Part shown: piece after piece, positions 1-7,922 of the stretch | Numbering within the stretch: the first letter of the stretch is position 1 | Layout: each line of letters starts with the position of its first letter | Source of the DNA: an uncultured Actinomycetes bacterium | GTDB lineage: Bacteria; Actinomycetota; Actinomycetes; Nanopelagicales; Nanopelagicaceae | NCBI GenBank assembly: GCA_903842675.1 | Contig: CAIMMQ010000122.1 | Span: 1-60,203 of the forward strand | DNA length: 60,203 nt | Direction: 5' to 3' | Made by a program: the position numbers and the translations under genes | Notes under the pieces: model-generated | What the model was told of the DNA's origin: nothing | What the model saw: the letters and a program-made list of their open reading frames with translations, nothing else | The model's database searches: none

Positions 1-438
1 GCAACTTTCGCAATCAGTGCAGCCGTGCTTATTTTCTGGTGGCCGCTGAAAGAACGTCCTGGTTTCGGAACTCTTATGAATATTCTCGTTATTGCAACGA
101 TGATCCAAGTTGGAGTGGATCACATACCAAAGGTCGATAACAACCTTCCGGTACAACTTCTATATGTACTCCTTGGCATTGGTTTTGTTGGAGCAGGTAC
201 TGCTTTCTATATAACGTGTGGCCTTGGGCCAGGACCTAGAGATGGTTTGATGACAGCGTTGCATCGGCGAACCGGTGTACGAGTTGGGCGGGTGCGTTTG
301 CTGATTGAGATCACCGCTCTACTTGTTGGATGGGCACTAGGTGGTCGACTCGGTATCGGCACCGCACTATTCGCACTCTTGATCGGAAATTCAATTGCAA
401 CGAACTTGAATGTGGTTTCTAAATTGTCCAGTCGATAG
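1..438 (+). CDS. YczE/YitT-type membrane protein, 5'-truncated by window edge
   Basis: The frame is open from base 1, so the gene begins before the window; the GTG at 25 is probably internal because the preceding codons read as hydrophobic membrane sequence (ATFAISAAVLIF). The visible part has about four hydrophobic segments and the motif YITCGLGPGPRDGLM followed by RTGVRVG, which is characteristic of the YczE/YyaS/YitT-like family of uncharacterised integral membrane proteins. No substrate can be assigned. It converges with ung and the two coding regions overlap tail to tail by 20 bp (419-438), so there is no room for a separate terminator. Confidence 0.75.
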   Translation, partial: ATFAISAAVLIFWWPLKERPGFGTLMNILVIATMIQVGVDHIPKVDNNLPVQLLYVLLGIGFVGAGTAFYITCGLGPGPRDGLMTALHRRTGVRVGRVRLLIEITALLVGWALGGRLGIGTALFALLIGNSIATNLNVVSKLSSR

Positions 439-1060
439 CACTCTCACCTAGCTCGGCAAGTTTGCTATTAATCGCGCTAAATGGCTTTGATCCAAAAAAA
501 CCGCGGTAAGCCGAAAGTGGACTTGGATGAACGCCACAGATCTGTTGTTCCAATGGGATTAACGGACTGAGTTCGCCAGCGCGTTTGCCCCAGAGAAGAA
601 ATACCACAGGTTTGGTCGCCAAATACGAAATAACCTCGCCTGTAACAGTTTCCCAACCATTAGAAATATGAGCCAAGCTTTCACCGGGAACCGTCGTTAA
701 AGTTCGATTCAAAAGCATTACACCGCGTTCCCCCCAAACGGATAAATCTCCAGTCTCTGAAATCATCAAGCCTAAATCAGAAACTAATTCCTTACGGATA
801 TTGATCAAGGTGGGTGGAAGTTTATTAACCCCCTTTGGAACGCTAAATGCCAAACCGCAAGCATGATCTGGGTTTGGATAAGGGTCTTGGCCAACAATGA
901 CCACTTTCACATCACTTGGTGCTAATTTGAAAGCCCGAAGAACTAAATCCTTTGCAGGATTCATTAATGATTTGCCCAAACCAGCCATAACATCTGAGAT
1001 TTTCGCCTGCAAATTAGGAAGTGCGGCTTGCCAAGGTTCTGGCAGGAAAATATCTTGCAT
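419..1060 (-). CDS. ung: Uracil-DNA glycosylase
   Basis: Removes uracil from DNA to start base excision repair. The 213-aa protein has the family 1 water-activating motif GQDPYP (about residues 57-62, catalytic Asp59), the LLNRTLT uracil-binding strand with Asn118, and the leucine-loop motif HPSPLSAYRG (about 178-187). Length is normal for the family. The ATG at 1060 shares one base with the stop of the upstream ABC gene (TGATG); a TTG one codon earlier is possible but less likely. Translation is therefore probably coupled to the ABC ATPase gene. Confidence 0.95.
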   Translation of the reverse strand: MQDIFLPEPWQAALPNLQAKISDVMAGLGKSLMNPAKDLVLRAFKLAPSDVKVVIVGQDPYPNPDHACGLAFSVPKGVNKLPPTLINIRKELVSDLGLMISETGDLSVWGERGVMLLNRTLTTVPGESLAHISNGWETVTGEVISYLATKPVVFLLWGKRAGELSPLIPLEQQICGVHPSPLSAYRGFFGSKPFSAINSKLAELGESAIDWTI

Positions 1061-1845
1061 CAATTAATAGCGTTGGCCGAATATCGGTTATTTAAAACGC
1101 TGACATTTATCGCCATGTCATAAGCGCTAGATAAATTTTCAGCGGTAATAACCGAAGCGATCTGCCCTTGTGAAATGGCTTCGCCATTCTTTAGGAGCAA
1201 AGCATGGGTTGATCCTGCCGGAATTTCTTCGATATGGTGGGTAATCATTAACGTTGCCGGAGATTTCGGATCAGCAGCTAGCGCATCAAATCGCTTCAAA
1301 AGATCTTCTCGTCCGCCTAAATCAAGGCCTGCTGTTGGTTCATCTAACAACAGTAACTCAGGGTCTGCCATCAACGCTCTAGCGATTAGTGCACGTTTTT
1401 TCTCACCGTCACTAAGGGTGAAATATTTTCTCGTCGCCAACTCTCTGACACCTAGCGTTGTTAAAAGTCCTTGAGCTCGTGATTCATCCCAAAGTTCATA
1501 GGGTTCTTGCCAACGCCCCAAAATTGCATAGGCTGCAGTTAAAACAACATCTAGAACTGTTTCATCTTCCGGCAGCGCAGTATTAATGGCCGGGCCCATA
1601 AGTCCAATTCTTGGGCGCAATTCAAATACATCGATCTTGCCGAGAGTGGATCCAAGTACTCGTACACTTCCCGTAGTTGGATGCATTTGTGTCGCGCATA
1701 ATGCGAACAAAGTAGTTTTTCCAGCACCATTTGGGCCAAGGATGACCCAACGCTCTCCCTCATTTACCGTCCATGTAATTGGACCCAAGATTTTCTTGCC
1801 GCCTCTAGAAACGCTCACGCCATCAAGATGAATAACTTCGGTCAC
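1060..1845 (-). CDS. ABC transporter ATP-binding protein (Rv3041c-like)
   Basis: A 261-aa soluble ATPase subunit with Walker A GPNGAGKT (about 37-44), a signature helix starting LSDGEKKRALIARAL (144-158, LSDGE in place of LSGGQ) and Walker B LLLLDEP (164-170) followed by the D-loop and an H-loop (MITHHIEEI). No permease or binding protein is nearby, so the transported substrate is unknown. In Mycobacterium tuberculosis an equivalent orphan ATPase sits beside serB2, and the same pairing is seen here with serB divergent. It may partner with a membrane subunit encoded elsewhere or act in a non-transport role. Confidence 0.85.
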   Translation of the reverse strand: MTEVIHLDGVSVSRGGKKILGPITWTVNEGERWVILGPNGAGKTTLFALCATQMHPTTGSVRVLGSTLGKIDVFELRPRIGLMGPAINTALPEDETVLDVVLTAAYAILGRWQEPYELWDESRAQGLLTTLGVRELATRKYFTLSDGEKKRALIARALMADPELLLLDEPTAGLDLGGREDLLKRFDALAADPKSPATLMITHHIEEIPAGSTHALLLKNGEAISQGQIASVITAENLSSAYDMAINVSVLNNRYSANAIN

Positions 1846-1915
1846 AGGCGTAAAGATACCTTTCCTAGCCTTAAATTGTGATCATCTAGGCAGATGGAAG
1901 CGTTAATCTTGGACT

Positions 1916-3175
1916 ATGGAAACGATAAAAACAGGAAATGCGCAGAATATGCACACGTCGCGGCAATCTGGCGTTCCACGAGACACTGGATTAATTCTCG
2001 TTTCCGGCAATGATTCCCCAGGTGTTACCGAAGCGCTATTTAGTACGCTCTCTCCCTTCCAGATCGGGATCTTGGATATTGAGCAAGTCGTAATCCGTGG
2101 GCGATTAATTTTAACCTGTCTAATTTCACTAGATCCAGCACATGCGAAATCTATCTCTGATGATCTTTTAGAAACTTTTGAACGAATGGGCCTCGACGTA
2201 GCGATAGATTTTCAAGATAGCGATCAGGACGAAGATAATTCCTCTGCAGTCAACAATCTTCATGTAGTTGTACTTTCATCTGATCTAAAACCTGCTGGTA
2301 TAGCGGCGATCGCTGCCAAAATTGCCCAACGCCGGGGCAACATAGAACGTATTCGCCGCACCGCCTCATACCCGTTAACGGCGATCGAATTAGATATTTC
2401 CCTTGCGGACGGTGCAACCGATTTGAAAGCTATTCAACGCGAGCTAGCTGAAGTTGCTAGCGCACATGAAATCGATATTGCTGTTGAGCAAAGCGGCTTA
2501 ACTCGGCGAGCAAAGCGGATCGTTTTGCTAGACATGGACTCTACGCTGATTCAAGAAGAGGTGATCGATCTTCTGGCAATTAAGGCTGGGGTTGGCGAGC
2601 AGGTCTCGAAAATTACCGAACGTGCAATGGCCGGTGAACTTGATTTCAAAGAGTCACTACGTGAGCGTGTCGCCCTTCTTGCCGATCTTGATGAATCAAT
2701 TCTTGGGCAAGTTGCCGCGCAGATCACTCTTACACCTGGCGCACGAACGCTAATCCGTACCTTGCATCGTCTGGGACATAAGGTCGGTGTCGTTTCCGGT
2801 GGCTTCCTAAACGTAATTGAGCCACTTATGAACGAGCTAAAGATTGATTTCTATCAAGCAAATACTCTGGAGATCGCAAACGGCAAATTAACTGGACGTA
2901 CGACTGGCCTACTTATTGACCGAGATGCCAAGGCGCAGGCGTTGAAGAAATTTGCCGAACAAGAAGACGTTTCTTTAAATCAAACAATAGCTATTGGTGA
3001 TGGCGCAAATGATTTGGGCATGCTGGAGGCTGCTGGTTTGGGCATCGCTTTCAACGCCAAGCCTGCAGTTAAGGCAGCCGCGGATAGTTCAATTAATTCA
3101 CCTTATTTAGATACGGTTCTTTACCTTATGGGTATTACGCGAGATGAGATCGTCCAAGCGGACTTAACACAATAA
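1916..3175 (+). CDS. serB: Phosphoserine phosphatase with N-terminal ACT domains
   Basis: Catalyses the last step of L-serine synthesis, hydrolysis of O-phosphoserine. The 419-aa protein has an N-terminal tandem ACT-like region (about 25-190) and a C-terminal HAD phosphatase: motif I VLLDMDSTL with nucleophile Asp206 and acid Asp208, motif II VVSGG, and motif IV GDGANDLGML. This is the long SerB2 architecture typical of actinobacteria. It is one of the few plus-strand genes, divergent from the ABC ATPase across a 70-bp gap that must hold both promoters; I could not pick a convincing -35/-10 pair. ATG 1916 is taken as the start. Confidence 0.95.
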   Translation: METIKTGNAQNMHTSRQSGVPRDTGLILVSGNDSPGVTEALFSTLSPFQIGILDIEQVVIRGRLILTCLISLDPAHAKSISDDLLETFERMGLDVAIDFQDSDQDEDNSSAVNNLHVVVLSSDLKPAGIAAIAAKIAQRRGNIERIRRTASYPLTAIELDISLADGATDLKAIQRELAEVASAHEIDIAVEQSGLTRRAKRIVLLDMDSTLIQEEVIDLLAIKAGVGEQVSKITERAMAGELDFKESLRERVALLADLDESILGQVAAQITLTPGARTLIRTLHRLGHKVGVVSGGFLNVIEPLMNELKIDFYQANTLEIANGKLTGRTTGLLIDRDAKAQALKKFAEQEDVSLNQTIAIGDGANDLGMLEAAGLGIAFNAKPAVKAAADSSINSPYLDTVLYLMGITRDEIVQADLTQ

Positions 3176-3192
3176 TTTTTGCGTTAAAAAAT
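3175..3192. terminator. AT-only inverted repeat between convergent serB and hisG
   Basis: ATTTTT and AAAAAT form a 6-bp inverted repeat around a GCGTTA loop in the 16-bp gap between the two stop codons. It has T-runs on both strands but no GC stem, so it is at best a weak bidirectional terminator. Confidence 0.3.
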
Positions 3193-4040
3193 CAGAGTCG
3201 GCAAGCGTGGATATCAGTTACCAAAATACCGCGCGCCCCAACCTCCCAAAGCTCATCCATGATTCGATTTACATCCGAACGCTTGACCATGGCTCGAACA
3301 GCGTTCCAATCACTTTTTTGTAAAGGTGAAATAGTTGGCGATTCGATACCTGGAGTCAATTCACAAGCTCGCTCCAAGTCTGATGACTTAACGTCATAAT
3401 CAACCAAAACATATTGGCGTGCTATCACAACTCCGTTTAACCTTCTCATCAGGGTTTCAACTGCCTTATTTCGTGAAGTTCCGTTTCGTTCCACCAAGAT
3501 TGCTTCACTCTGGAGCAAAATATTACCGAAGATTGATAGGCCAGCTGCCCGTAGCGTTCCGCCGGTAGAAACGACATCCGCAATTACATCTGCAACACCT
3601 AATTTGATTGAACTTTCGACCGCGCCATCAAGGCGAACAATCTCGGCCACAACCCCAGCTTTTTCGAGGTATTGCGCCAACAGCCCTGGGTATGCAGTTG
3701 CAATTCTTTTACCCGAAAGGTCCTTCTCTTCAAATTTAGCGGAAACTGGCCCAGCAAATCGAAAAGTACTTTTTCCAAAATCCAACGCAGATATTTCTGT
3801 TGCAGGCGCCCCACTGTCGATTAACAAATCGCGGCCAGTGATACCCGCCTCTAGTTCACCACTGCCAACATAAACTGCGATGTCGCGTGGCCGTAAATAA
3901 TAAAATTCCACATCATTTTCTGGATCGAGAAGTGTGAGATCACGTTGATCCGTCCGTTGACGATAACCAGCTTCACGCAACATTTGCGCCGAGCTATCTG
4001 CCAAAGAACCCTTGTTGGGCACTGCGATTCTAAGTGTCAC
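3192..4040 (-). CDS. hisG: ATP phosphoribosyltransferase, long form
   Basis: First enzyme of histidine synthesis, joining ATP and PRPP. The 282-aa length and the C-terminal segment after about residue 210 indicate the long, HisZ-independent form with a regulatory ACT-like domain for histidine feedback. The PRPP-binding motif DVIADVVSTGGTLR lies at about 151-164, and the N-terminal MTLRIAVPNKGSL is typical. It follows hisE by 59 bp and ends the minus-strand run that starts with the coaBC-metK group. Confidence 0.96.
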   Translation of the reverse strand: MTLRIAVPNKGSLADSSAQMLREAGYRQRTDQRDLTLLDPENDVEFYYLRPRDIAVYVGSGELEAGITGRDLLIDSGAPATEISALDFGKSTFRFAGPVSAKFEEKDLSGKRIATAYPGLLAQYLEKAGVVAEIVRLDGAVESSIKLGVADVIADVVSTGGTLRAAGLSIFGNILLQSEAILVERNGTSRNKAVETLMRRLNGVVIARQYVLVDYDVKSSDLERACELTPGIESPTISPLQKSDWNAVRAMVKRSDVNRIMDELWEVGARGILVTDIHACRL

Positions 4041-4099
4041 TTGATTCCGATCTCTAGGTTATTTCATCTTGAAAGTTCTAGCTAGTTTTTTAAAGTCCT

Positions 4100-4363
4100 T
4101 CAAAGTTCTTTATATACATCTTCTAGCGTTAAACCACGCGCAAGCATCAAAACTTGAAGGTGATACAAGAGTTGGCTTATCTCAAGAGCCAATTGCTCAT
4201 CATCTTGATATTCAGCTGCGATCCAAACCTCACCAGCTTCTTCAATGATTTTTTTACCGATACTGTGAATGCCGGCATCAAGGGCGGCTATGGTTTTGGA
4301 ATCAGCTGGGCGAGTTTTCGCCGTTTGCGAAAGTTCACTCCATAATTCTTCAAAACGTTTCAT
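4100..4363 (-). CDS. hisE: Phosphoribosyl-ATP pyrophosphatase
   Basis: Second step of histidine synthesis: hydrolyses phosphoribosyl-ATP to phosphoribosyl-AMP. The 87-aa protein has the all-alpha MazG-like fold signature [10 protein letters not shown] followed by [13 protein letters not shown]. It is upstream of hisG in the same direction. In many actinobacteria the riboflavin genes lie between rpe and hisE; here only a 14-bp gap separates them. Confidence 0.93.
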   Translation of the reverse strand: MKRFEELWSELSQTAKTRPADSKTIAALDAGIHSIGKKIIEEAGEVWIAAEYQDDEQLALEISQLLYHLQVLMLARGLTLEDVYKEL

Positions 4364-4377
4364 ACCTAAATTTTACC

Positions 4378-5037
4378 CTAGTAAGTTGCGGCGGTGCGGC
4401 GCAATAGATCTATTGCCGTAATCGGGTTATCAGCCTTGAAAACGGCATTTCCAGCCACAAAAGTGTCAGCCCCTGCTGCTCTGGCAATCAGAATCGTCTC
4501 CAAAGAAATTCCGCCATCAACTTGCAACCAAATGTCTTTGAAATCAAGGGCATCGATCTCTTTGCGAGCCTCTTCAACTTTACCCATCATTGTTTGCATA
4601 AAGGATTGTCCACCAAACCCTGGTTCCACGGTCATGATGAGAGCCATGTCGATAAATTCAAGCAGAGGCGCGAGTTTTTCAAAGCCGGTATCTGGTTTAA
4701 GGGCGATACCCACTCGAGCGCCGTGCTCCTTGATGGCCTCGATTGTTTTTAAGGGATTAGCGCTGGCCTCGAGATGAAATGTGACACTAGCGGCGCCAGC
4801 TTGGGCGTATTTGAACGCTTGGTCATCGGGGTCGCTGATCATCAGATGTGCATCTACTGGAAGGGAAGTTTCCTTAATAATTTTCTCTGATTGTGCAAAT
4901 GTGAAGGTTTGATTTGGAACGAAAACATTATCCATAACATCCAAATGCAGTAAATCCGCGCTGGACTCAATTGAGGCGATGGTTTCGCTCAAAATAGCGC
5001 GTTCTACATTAAGAATACTTGGACAAACTCTAATCAT
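4378..5037 (-). CDS. rpe: Ribulose-phosphate 3-epimerase
   Basis: Interconverts ribulose 5-phosphate and xylulose 5-phosphate in the pentose phosphate pathway. The 219-aa TIM barrel shows the metal-site motif HLDVMDNVFVPN (residues 31-42), DAHLMI, the VEPGFGGQSF phosphate loop and the second catalytic Asp in LQVDGGI. It starts 8 bp after the rsmB stop, so it is likely cotranscribed with it. Confidence 0.96.
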   Translation of the reverse strand: MIRVCPSILNVERAILSETIASIESSADLLHLDVMDNVFVPNQTFTFAQSEKIIKETSLPVDAHLMISDPDDQAFKYAQAGAASVTFHLEASANPLKTIEAIKEHGARVGIALKPDTGFEKLAPLLEFIDMALIMTVEPGFGGQSFMQTMMGKVEEARKEIDALDFKDIWLQVDGGISLETILIARAAGADTFVAGNAVFKADNPITAIDLLRRTAATY

Positions 5038-5045
5038 GGCGCTCC

Positions 5046-6416
5046 CTACAATGGTTTGCGAAGCAACGCTAGAAACATAGCATCACTCTGGTTCAAGTGG
5101 GTCCAAAGTTGCAGCGTGCCATCTGCCTTTACCCCCGTCGAACCCCTAGGTGAGATCTTTGAAATATCCAAAACCTGCAAGTCTTTGTGGCGATGTTGTG
5201 CATCTAGTACTTGCGCCGTTGTTTCAGCAAGGTGCGGTGAACACGTTGCGTACCCAATTACACCTCCCGGTTCCAACATTTCATATGCGCTGTCTATCAG
5301 CGCCCGCTGCAACGGAACTAATTCCTTTAAATCCTGCAGGGTTTTACGCCACCTAGCTTCTGGACGTCTTCGCAGCGCACCTAAACCCGTACAAGGAGCA
5401 TCAATCAAAATACGATCGAAACTCCGGCCAAAGCTCTTATTGTCTCGACCATCAAATTCAACAATACGATCACGCGGTATCACTCTGGCAACTAATTCGG
5501 CTCGGTGTGCAGTTGGCTCGTTTGCAAGAAAAACTGAATTACTTCCATCGCTTAAAAGAAGGTTGTACAAAAGTGCTGCTTTACCACCTGGCCCAGCGCA
5601 GAGGTCTAACCAAAATTCACTATTTCCAAGATCTCTAGTTGCATAGAATATTTCCGTTACTAATTGTGAACCCACATCTTGAATTCCTGCGCGCTTATCT
5701 TTTATGGCGGGGTATTCATTAGGTAGGTGATCTGACTGAACCCCGTAATCACTAAGTGCTAGAACACTGCCACCAGTCTCCAGGATTTCAGCAACCGTAG
5801 ATTTACCTGGCCAAACAACGATATTTGGTTTTGCCGGCAAATTATTGGCTTGCAAAAGCTCTTTTACGGCATCCCAGTTCCGAAGTTGATCATGGAAAGC
5901 GCTGATGATCCATTCTGGATGTGAATATAGAACACTCATCTTTTGCAGATCAGAAATTTTTGGATCATTGGCCAAATTCTCATAAATTAGCTCATCAGAG
6001 CTAATGCTGCGTAGCAAGGCGTTCACATAGGAACCCTTTGACTCTCCCACAACTTTGCGCGCCAATTCCACAGTTTCACTTACGGCGGCATGAAGTGGAA
6101 CTCGCATTTCAAAAATTTGATGAATACCCATTCGCAGTAAATCTACGATTTTTGGGTCCAATTCTTCAAATGGACGGTCAATTTTGGCGCGAATAGCAAA
6201 ATCATGTTTACCTTGCATTCGAAGTGTTCCGTAAGAAAGTTCGGTTACAAATGCTCGATCTCGTTGTTCAAGTTCGCTCGCGCGAAACAATTCTGGCAGG
6301 CGAATATTGGCAAAAGCTCCTTCGCGGTTAACTTGCGAAATTAAATCAAAAGCAAGCAAACGGGAAGCATCCGGTTTCGGTTTTCCTCCCGAACGCCCCT
6401 TCTCGCCATTACTCAA
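5046..6416 (-). CDS. rsmB: 16S rRNA (cytosine-967-C5)-methyltransferase
   Basis: Methylates C967 of 16S rRNA. The 456-aa protein has an N-terminal NusB-like RNA-binding domain (about 15-150) and a Rossmann methyltransferase domain with the SAM motif LDLCAGPGGKAALL, and two cysteine motifs, DAPCTGLGALRRRPEARW and YATCSPH, which supply the catalytic and releasing cysteines of m5C methyltransferases. Its start overlaps the end of fmt by 8 bp, giving the actinobacterial fmt-rsmB-rpe order. Confidence 0.94.
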   Translation of the reverse strand: MSNGEKGRSGGKPKPDASRLLAFDLISQVNREGAFANIRLPELFRASELEQRDRAFVTELSYGTLRMQGKHDFAIRAKIDRPFEELDPKIVDLLRMGIHQIFEMRVPLHAAVSETVELARKVVGESKGSYVNALLRSISSDELIYENLANDPKISDLQKMSVLYSHPEWIISAFHDQLRNWDAVKELLQANNLPAKPNIVVWPGKSTVAEILETGGSVLALSDYGVQSDHLPNEYPAIKDKRAGIQDVGSQLVTEIFYATRDLGNSEFWLDLCAGPGGKAALLYNLLLSDGSNSVFLANEPTAHRAELVARVIPRDRIVEFDGRDNKSFGRSFDRILIDAPCTGLGALRRRPEARWRKTLQDLKELVPLQRALIDSAYEMLEPGGVIGYATCSPHLAETTAQVLDAQHRHKDLQVLDISKISPRGSTGVKADGTLQLWTHLNQSDAMFLALLRKPL

Positions 6417-7326
6417 ATTTGGATCCCTTTTCTAGCCGAGCACCTCTCGCAAAATCTGCCGCACTCATCCGCTTTTTCCCAGCTGGCGTCACTTGTGAAA
6501 CCGCCAAAACGCTATCTGAGGTTCGAACCAATAATTCGCCCGCTACTAATTCGATTTCCCCCGGTTGATGCAGGCTATTGGGTGCTAATGATTCAGAAAG
6601 ACCGAAGAGAGATATCCGCTCACCATTGAAAGTTGTCCAAATACCCGGGTTCTCTTCTAAGGCGCGACCACGACGTAAAATTTCCTCCGCTGGCGCGCGC
6701 CAATCTAAATGAGCCAACTCTTTTGAGATTTTAGGCGCATAAGTTGCACCCGAAAGTGGCTGAGGAGTTGCCTTGGTTTTCCCAATGACTGAAATCAATT
6801 CCAAAACATCAGGAGCTGCTAGGTGCGCCAATTTATCAAGTAGGAAGGGTGTCGTGTCGGTTGGTCCGATGTCGACCTCTTTAGATATATAGACCGGGCC
6901 AGTGTCCATTCCTTTATCCAATTTAAAGATTGTGTATCCGGTAGTGGTTTCGCCATTCAAAATTGCCCATTGCACGGGAGCGGCTCCCCTGAGTTTAGGC
7001 AGAATTGAGAAATGCACATTTATCCAACCAAATCGTGGTCCATGCAAGAGCTCGACTGGAATTATTCGACCATATGCAACCGTAACAATTAATTGCGGTT
7101 GAGCGCTAAGCAAATGACGATTCAATTCGGAAGTATCTGCTGGTTTTGCAACTTCTAAACCTTTTTCATCAGCCCAGGCAGCCAATTCATTTGGTGCGAT
7201 TTTCTGGCCCCGTCCGGAGATCTTGTCTGGATTTGTGATGATCGAGCCAAGGGTGTGTTCGCTCGCAAGAATGCTTTCAATAACCGGGATAGAAACCAGC
7301 GAGGAAGAAGCGACTGAGATTTGCAC
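6409..7326 (-). CDS. fmt: Methionyl-tRNA formyltransferase
   Basis: Formylates initiator Met-tRNA with 10-formyl-THF. The 305-aa protein has the catalytic region INVHFSILPKLRGAAP (Asn and His of the active site) and the DKGMDTGPV loop with the catalytic Asp. The start is GTG at 7326, three bases after the def stop codon, so the formylation and deformylation genes are adjacent and probably coupled. Confidence 0.96.
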   Translation of the reverse strand: MQISVASSSLVSIPVIESILASEHTLGSIITNPDKISGRGQKIAPNELAAWADEKGLEVAKPADTSELNRHLLSAQPQLIVTVAYGRIIPVELLHGPRFGWINVHFSILPKLRGAAPVQWAILNGETTTGYTIFKLDKGMDTGPVYISKEVDIGPTDTTPFLLDKLAHLAAPDVLELISVIGKTKATPQPLSGATYAPKISKELAHLDWRAPAEEILRRGRALEENPGIWTTFNGERISLFGLSESLAPNSLHQPGEIELVAGELLVRTSDSVLAVSQVTPAGKKRMSAADFARGARLEKGSKFE

Positions 7327-7329
7327 CAG

Positions 7330-7890
7330 CTACATCCCCAACCCATTTGTACTGTGGGGACTAACTTTGAATTGAATTTGCTTCCCAGCAACTTGGTTCT
7401 GGTTAAACCAATCAGATTCCCGAATATCTCGCATTGCTTGCTTGCGATTCTCGGCCGAAAGCCGATCTATAAATACGATTCCATCTAGATGGTCAGTCTC
7501 ATGTTGCAAAACTCGCGCTAAAAGTTCACTACCTTCAATGAGAACCGGTTCGCCGTGCATATTCATACCTTTTGCAACCGCCCGAAATGCGCGAGGAGTT
7601 TCGTAAAGTAAACCAGGAAAACTCAAGCAACCTTCCTCACCCTCTTGCAATTCTGAACTTAAATCTAAAACTGGATTAATTAAGTGCCCTGGTTCATCAT
7701 CAATATCCCAAACAAATACTCGTAGGGATACGCCGATCTGTGGTGCGGCTAGTCCAGCGCCGGGAGCATCGTGCATTGTTTCGGTTAAGTCAGATACTAA
7801 GTTGCGCAATTCCTTATCAAAAACGCTCACTTCTGCCGCCCTGGTAGTAAGAACAGGATCGCCGAAATGTCTGATGTTTTGGATACTCAC
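7330..7890 (-). CDS. def: Peptide deformylase
   Basis: Removes the N-formyl group from nascent proteins. The 186-aa protein has all three family motifs: GAGLAAPQ (44-51), EEGCLS (85-90) and QHETDH (129-134), giving metal ligands Cys88, His130 and His134. It lies between priA and fmt as in other actinobacteria. Confidence 0.96.
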   Translation of the reverse strand: MSIQNIRHFGDPVLTTRAAEVSVFDKELRNLVSDLTETMHDAPGAGLAAPQIGVSLRVFVWDIDDEPGHLINPVLDLSSELQEGEEGCLSFPGLLYETPRAFRAVAKGMNMHGEPVLIEGSELLARVLQHETDHLDGIVFIDRLSAENRKQAMRDIRESDWFNQNQVAGKQIQFKVSPHSTNGLGM

Positions 7891-7922
7891 AATGCAATTC
7901 TAATGGAGCGGGCACCCGATAC

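Noticed and set aside
1175-1831. Plus-strand open frames opposite the ABC ATPase gene
   Set aside because: They are antisense shadows of a well-supported gene and show no family motifs.
5056-5646. 196-codon plus-strand open frame opposite rsmB
   Set aside because: Antisense shadow; the rsmB motifs on the minus strand in the same bases are clear.
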